Source: Vombatus ursinus
Lineage: Eukaryota > Chordata > Mammalia > Diprotodontia > Vombatidae
DNA length: 64,000 nucleotides
Assembly: GCF_900497805.2 (NCBI RefSeq)
Contig: NW_020954569.1
Location: forward strand, 19,329,110-19,393,109
Direction: 5' to 3'
The position numbers were made by a program, and so were the translations under genes. The notes under the pieces were generated by a model. That model was not told the DNA's origin and did not search any database. It saw nothing but the letters and a program-made list of their open reading frames with translations. Below are positions 58,376-64,000 of the stretch, in pieces (position 1 is the stretch's first letter; every line of letters begins with the position of its first letter).

Positions 58376-60440
58376 TATCCCAGCAATGGAGCCAAGATGG
58401 CAGTGTAAAGAGTAAAGGCAGAGGGACTTCTCTGAGGTCACCCAAATTAACTTGGGAGCAATGTTAAAATAGTGCTTCAAAACAAATTCTGGAGCAGCAG
58501 AACCAACAAAAGGATGGGGGCAAAACAATTTTCCAGCCTAAGACTGTTTAGAAGGTTGGTAAGAATGGTCTGTATCACTGATATTAGAGTAAAGCACAGT
58601 CCCTGCTTCCCTTTTCCCCTGCTTAAGCCCCTGCTTCAAAGGAACTCATATTCTCAGGGTAGATGGAAGCTGTCAAGCACCATTATGGACTTAACCTTTG
58701 CCATGGAGAATAAGGAAGGCAGGCCCAGCAGGAACTCTGCACATGAAGGAACTTCAAAACAAAACAAAACAAAACGAAATCTAAATGATGGACCAACTGA
58801 TCACAAAAACATAAATACTCATATAAGCCAAACAAGTGTGGTGAATTTGGATAATTCTTTATCTAATTCAACACCTGGGTAATTTCCTGATATCACTTGT
58901 TAGTCCTATTTTTTCAAAGAGGATCAATGACATCATGGGGTGATGTTTTGATTCCTTTAGCGGTAATCATCAAAACAATCTGGTACTGGCTGAAAGATAC
59001 AGAGGTGGATTAATGGAATTGAAGAAATACAGAACACATAGAAGGTAATGACCATAGTAATAGAGTGTTTCGTAAATCCAAAGATCCAAACTTTTGGGAA
59101 AAGAATTCATTATTTGATTAAAATAAACTACTGGAAAAACTGGGGAAAAACGTTAGACAGAAACTAGGTATAGACCAACATCTCATACCATATACATATA
59201 TAGGGTCAAAATGGATACTTAGTTTAGACATAAAGAGTAATACAATAAGCGAATTAGGGGAAAATGGAATAATTTTCCTATCAGATCTATGGATAAGGGA
59301 GGAATTTAAGAACAAAGAAGAGATAGAGAGCATTATAGGATATAAAATGGATAATTTTGATTAAATTAAGATAAAAAAATTTTACACAAACAAAACCAAA
59401 TCAGTCAAGATTAGAAGGAAAGCAGAAAACTGAGGAATCTTTTTTTATAAAAAAGTTTCTCTGATAAAGACTCATTTCTCAAATATTAAGAGAACTGAGT
59501 TAAATTTATAAGAATACAAATCTTTATCCAATTGATAGTCAAATGAACAGGATGTTTGCAGATGAAGAAAAGAAAGCTATCTATAGTCATATAAAAATGT
59601 TCTAAATCACTATTGATTAGAGAAACACAAATTATATTAATGCTGAGGTATCATTTCAAACCTATCAGATTGGCTACTATGTCAGAAAAGGAAAATGACT
59701 AATGATGGAGAGGTTGTTGGAAAATTGGGAATCTGATGCATTGTTGGTGGAGTTGTGAACTGATCAAACCAGTCTGGAAAGCAATTTAGAACTTTGCCTC
59801 AAATTTTGTAAAATTGCAATACCTTTGATTCAGCAATACCACTACTAAGTCCTTATCACAAAGAAATAATAATAATAAAGAAAAGGACCTTTATTAAAAA
59901 AAAAAACTAGCAGCTCTTTTTATGGTGGCAAAGAATTGGAACTTTAGGAGATGACCATTAATTGAGGACTAGATGAACAAGTTGTGGTATATGATTGTGT
60001 TGGAATACTCTTCTAGAAGAAATGATGAGCAAGATGCTTTAAGAAAAAAAAATATGAACTTACATGAACTGATGCAAAGTGAAGTGAACCAGCAGAAAAT
60101 TGTGCACAGGAACAGCAATAATGTATGATGATTGTATATGAATGCTTTATATATTCTCAGCAGCAGAATAAGACAATTCTGAAGGACTCATGATTAAAAA
60201 TGTTATCTTCCTCTACAGAAAGAACTGATGAAGTCTGAATTCATATCAAAGTATATTTAAAAAAACAAAAAAAACCCAAAATCTTTACTTTTCTTGTTTA
60301 CCTTTTTTTGGGTCAGTTTTCTCTTACATGACTAGTACAAAAATGTTTTGCATGACTGCATATGTATAACCTATGTGAAATTGTCTGCCTCCTTCTGCTC
60401 TTACTTGTTATTTCAAAAAAAAATTATAATATTTTAAAAA
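58376..60440 (+). mobile_element. L1 with large internal deletion (5' UTR joined to ORF2 3' part)
   Basis: The 5' end ('aatggagccaagatggcagt') and 5' region run to about 58895. A short unrelated-looking piece follows at 58895-58965 ('caaagaggatcaatgacatc', as in an old LINE). ORF2 then resumes mid-way ('tctggtactggctgaaagat') and continues through 'gaacaggatgtttgcagatg', 'aacacaaattatattaatgc' and 'ttggtggagttgtgaactga' to the 3' UTR and A-rich end at about 60440. All of ORF1 and the RT catalytic region are absent. Many stops. Confidence 0.85.
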
Positions 60441-61018
60441 AAGAGATGACCTAAGCCAATTAAAAATACACAATAATGTATGTCTACAAGTCGTTAGAAT
60501 CAGTGATATCATAAAACAACATATCAATTAAGCATTCAATGAGTAGTAATGTTTACAAGTGCTAGTTGTTCCACTGAAAATTAATGTTATTTAACCTCAG
60601 GTGGATTTTCATTGCTGTTATTTTTTTAAACTTATCTTTAGTTCTTTCAAGAGTAAATATTTATTAGCTTCCTATAATATGTTAGAGTGTTTTTACGAAT
60701 TCTGGAAATACCCAAATTCAAACCCACCCTCATCCTTCCCACCATTGTGGATGATTTGTCTCTTACCTACTAAAATTGTGGGGGCCATTGATAGTGCCAT
60801 TTCCTCAGCTCTTAAACTGCTTATCATAAAACATTTATTTTTAAATGTTCTTTCCCTACTGGGGGCTTGCTTACTTTTCAAATCTCAAGATGAAAAATGC
60901 TTTCTTATGATTCCAATCTCTTTTTCTTTTCCTCAAATATTGCTCCATCAATTACCTATTACATCTCTTGTATGTTAAATCTTTCATTCTCCATTTACCT
61001 TTTGAAAGTTAAGCTTGT
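60441..61018. other. No gene seen; unique DNA
   Basis: A 125-codon plus frame (60601-60978) is hydrophobic (F/L/S/I-rich), without a motif I recognise and without a known neighbour. A decayed LINE or chance frame is likelier than a gene. Confidence 0.4.
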
Positions 61019-61165
61019 GGGTAGCTAGGTGGCACAGTGGATAGATCACTGGCTCTGGATTCCAGAAGACCTGAGTTCAAATCTGGCCTCAGACACTTGA
61101 CACTTGCTAGCTGTGTGACCCTAAGCAAGTCACTTAACCCCATTGCCTATCAAAAAAAAGATAAA
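61019..61165 (+). repeat. Marsupial tRNA-derived SINE
   Basis: 'gggtagctaggtggcacagt', 'gaagacctgagttcaaatct', 'gctagctgtgtgaccctaag', A-rich tail. Possible imperfect flanking repeat 'gaaagttaag'/'gaagttaag'. Confidence 0.94.
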
Positions 61166-61179
61166 AGAAGTTAAGTTAA

Positions 61180-61300
61180 TGTAATGAAGTCAGATAAGTC
61201 ATGTACCTCTTATTGGCCTCCATTTCTTCTTATAAAACAGGATCTATGAAATTGTCTTTTAATTCCCTTTCAAGTTTTACTCTTCTATGATTCTATGAAA
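61180..61300 (+). repeat. CORE-SINE 3' fragment
   Basis: 'cctccatttcttcttataaa' and 'tactcttctatgattctatg' are MIR/THER1-type 3' features, split from their head by the SINE at 61019. Confidence 0.6.
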
Positions 61301-62399
61301 ATCAATTGGGATCCTTTATTAAGCGCCTGTTGTGTACCTTGGACTAAGTTAGGGCCCTTCTCATATATTAAATATATCAGACTTACCAAATCAAGTCTTT
61401 TTCAAGTAACAATATAATACATTCCTTGTTCTTTAGATAATATTAAAAATTATTACTTTAGATTTTTTAAGGGTAGATATAATACTGCAGGCTTTGAAAA
61501 GCAGAATTGTGAGTATACTCGGTTAATTTTCTCTGAGTTATTGATCTGTCTGATGGTGAAAGCTTACTTTAAAGAAAACACATCATCTATGCATATGGCT
61601 AGGTTGGAAAGGAAAGTTTACTACCAACAAGGTAAACTAATTTGGACTGATCATGGCTGACTGATTTCAGATTGAAGATTCACTTGAATGCTGAGCTTGC
61701 AGAACTGTGCACATTATGTTGCAGCATATCTCATATATCATGTGGGCAACAGAAAGAAAAAAAAATGTTTTTGGAAGCTTTTGAATCATTATTTGGTTAA
61801 TTCTTGTACTGATCCCAACACATTTAAAATGCTTAAAATCCAATGATCAAACATTTCATTAATACTTATGAATTCTAAAATAACACCTATTGGAACTTTA
61901 AATCAGGAATTTTAGCAATGTATCTTCTTAGGCTCTGTGCATAATTATAACTGACCCTCTGAAAAATGCTATCTCCGACTATCAGACAAGCAGCTTTTTT
62001 ATTGGCAAAATTGAAATATGTAGATACTTTAAATTATTACTATAATTGGGATACAGAATGGATCTCTCTGGCATTAAATTTCATTATATAACATTTAAAA
62101 ATGTCACATTGTACAAATAAAGTGACTAACATAGGGCTTCACACATAGTAAATAGTTAAATATTTCTCAATGATGACTATATATTAAAAAAGAAACAAAA
62201 CACTAAATAACAAATTTGTTCTTATCTTAAAATTGTTGAACATTTATGCAGTAGGTGGTAGGATGGCCATTTAATAAGATAATAGCCTACCAGGCATAGG
62301 GTATCTCTCTGTGGAGCATTTATGACAGCATGTAATAAAGAATCATATAGCACAAGAAAAAAACAAATGAATTTCAATCTATATCTTTAAAAATAGAAA
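61301..62399. other. No gene seen; unique AT-rich DNA
   Basis: A short L2-like antisense trace may lie at 61305-61365 ('tttattaagcgcctgttgtg'). Nothing else. Confidence 0.45.
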
Positions 62400-62690
62400 T
62401 AACAGATTCAAGGAAGGAAATAAGCACTTATGAAGTGCTTTCTATGTGACTATCACAATGCTAAGAGCTTTACAAATAATATTTTATTTGATCCTCCCAA
62501 GAACCTTGAAGGAGATGTTATTCTTTTCAACATTTTACAGTTGAAGAAACTGATGCAGATGACAATTATGTTACTTGCCCAGAGGCATTAGCAGTGTCTA
62601 AGGCAATATTTGAACTCAAGTCTTCCAGGATCCAGGCCCAGCACTCTATAAACTATATCCACTGTGGTACTTTTCTGTCTTTAAGAATTG
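62400..62690 (-). repeat. CORE-SINE (MAR1/MIR type)
   Basis: Antisense: 'gcacttatgaagtgctttct', 'atttgatcctcccaagaacc', 'cattttacagttgaagaaac', 'caggcccagcactctataaa'. Confidence 0.85.
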
Positions 62691-62754
62691 AAGTTAGAAG
62701 TATTTAGTGTTAATAGTGTCAATATACAACTAATGGTTGTCATTGTGATAATTA

Positions 62755-63250
62755 GGTCAACCAATAAACTAGTATTTATTCACAACCTAGTATGGACCAG
62801 ACTGTATGCTAAAAGCTAGATGTAAGACAAAGACAAAACAGGTCCTGTCCTCAAGAAGTTTACAAATTAACAAGGGAGAAAATAGGCACATGCATAGGCA
62901 TATGTGTAGCATACATAGTGGAAGCCAGGTAAACTTGGTGTGTGGGGGGGGTCAAGGGGTACTTGTACCTTGAAAAACCAGGACACATCATACTGAAAAT
63001 GGGACTTATTTTTAAGGGAAATTAGGGAAAGTGAGAGTAGAATTGAGAGTATTCCAAGAATGGAGAAAGGGATGGTTTCAGACAGGCAGGCAATAAACAT
63101 TTATCAAGTGCCCACTATTTTGTGGGCCCAGTGTTAAGTGCTGGGGATACAAATAACAGGAGAAGGCATTTTCTGCTCTCAATGAACTCACTATCTAATG
63201 AAAGAAGACAGCACATAAAAAGAAGATAAAGAGGGTGATGTAGATGAAGG
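62755..63250 (-). repeat. L2-like LINE 3' ends (two pieces)
   Basis: 62755-62900 ('atggaccagactgtatgcta', 'ggtcctgtcctcaagaagtt') and 63090-63250 ('caataaacatttatcaagtg', 'taagtgctggggatacaaat', 'actcactatctaatgaaaga') both read as the antisense L2 3' end. Two copies rather than one split copy, because the same block occurs twice. Confidence 0.65.
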
Positions 63251-63719
63251 AAAAAGCATAATAAAATCCTTTATCTAGGTGGGAAATTATGAGAATGCTT
63301 CCTGGCGACCCTCTTTAAATGGAGAATATTAGAGGAGTACTTTGATGACTATCCTCTTCAGAGGAAGGAATGGGTCCAGGCTCGGGGGACATTGAGGGAA
63401 TATCAAAGTTGATGTGATCTTGTACTTATGTGAGTTTCTAGAGACAAAGTCCAGGAGAGCTGTCAGGTGGGAAATGATGAAATGGCTACCCAGGTGCTCT
63501 CCATAAATGGAAGACCTGAGTGGAGTTCTCTGACGTCCACCTCCACCATCTCCAATCAAAGGAAGGGACAGGAAGACAAGGAGATAAGAAATAGAGTGTT
63601 CTGTGAAAAGAATGGCAAAATGACCTTTGTTGTGCCACAAGACAGTGAAATTATTAAATGAAAACAAAGGAGGAGACCATGTTGTTAAGAGTTTTAAATG
63701 GCAAACAGATTATATTTAA
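63251..63719. other. No gene seen; overlapping short frames on both strands
   Basis: A 112-codon minus frame (63667-63329) and a 64-codon plus frame overlap. Neither has a motif I recognise. Confidence 0.35.
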
Positions 63720-63932
63720 ATGCAGCAGGTCAAGTAGTGGTTAGAGCTCTGTGGGCAAAGACTTGGGTTGAAATCCTGCTGTACAACTTATTAGCTGGGC
63801 ACATAATTTAATGTCTATCTGTCTCCATTTCCTCATGTGCAAAATAAGGATAACAATATACCTACCTCATAAGGTTGAGTCTAAAATGAGATAATATTTA
63901 TGAAAGTCTTTGTAAAACTTAAAGTACTGTAT
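63720..63932 (+). repeat. CORE-SINE (MIR)
   Basis: 'gtcaagtagtggttagagct', 'tctccatttcctcatgtgca', 'aaataaggataacaatatac', 'ataaggttgagtctaaaatg', ending in the AAT array. Confidence 0.85.
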
Positions 63933-63985
63933 GAATAATAATAATAATAATAATAATTATTATTATTATTATTATTATTATTTAT
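63933..63985. repeat. (AAT)n-(ATT)n palindromic microsatellite
   Basis: About eight AAT units turn at 63957 into about nine ATT units, giving a self-complementary trinucleotide array at the tail of the MIR. Confidence 0.95.
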
Positions 63986-64000
63986 TATCTCCAAGGAGAG

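Noticed and set aside
58090-58467. 125-codon plus frame
   Set aside because: Mostly CA/TA microsatellite translation running into an L1 5' end.
60601-60978. Hydrophobic 125-codon frame as a possible small membrane protein
   Set aside because: T-rich DNA gives such peptides by chance. No start context, splice context or homology that I can see.

Overview
The window looks like AT-rich intergenic or intronic DNA from a marsupial nuclear genome. The evidence is its repeat fauna. There are tRNA-headed SINEs of the marsupial MAR1/SINE1/WSINE type, CORE-SINEs of the MIR/THER1 group, and ancient LINEs of the L2/L3/CR1 group. There are also L1s of marsupial type and their ORF1-only relatives (HAL1, 'half-L1'). 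I find no exon of an active host gene, no operon, no CRISPR array and no rRNA or functional tRNA gene. Nearly every open frame is short and lies in a repeat.

Layout. 1-8.8 kb: unique-looking DNA with microsatellites and old SINE/LINE fossils. 8.85-18.6 kb: an old L1 split by an ERVL-like provirus fossil (about 9086-18168), which was itself invaded by SINEs, a MIR, an L1 5'-UTR-only copy and an L1 (11640-13048). That L1 carries a full-length RPL11 retrocopy with an open 178-codon frame, the only near-intact host protein frame here. 18.6-24.3 kb: old repeats and unique DNA. 24.3-27.1 kb: a minus-strand HAL1 with a nested SINE. 27-37 kb: mostly unique DNA with a small Tigger-type transposon (34384-34725) and SINEs. 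37.9-39.7 kb: an L1 ORF2 remnant. 43.4-44.4 kb: a SINE broken by a 69-bp segment that recurs inverted about 650 bp away. 45.2-51.6 kb: L1/HAL1 nest, in which one HAL1 (18-bp target duplication at 46402 and 51480) contains a second, inverted, internally deleted HAL1; a 10-N assembly gap lies in a GATA array at 50550. 51.7-55 kb: an L3/CR1-group LINE and another HAL1-like element. 57.66-57.95 kb: a minus-strand 7SL (SRP RNA) pseudogene. 58.4-60.4 kb: an internally deleted L1. The remainder is old SINE/LINE fossils and unique DNA.

No set of genes here works together as a host pathway. The more interesting signals are mobile-element events: the RPL11 retrocopy with an unusually long (about 44 bp) target duplication, an antisense open frame shared by the 5' regions of several L1/HAL1 copies (reminiscent of primate L1 ORF0), the L1 5'-UTR-only insertion with a perfect target duplication, and the inverted 69-bp templated insertion. 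All family names come from recognising sequence by eye; no database or alignment was run.
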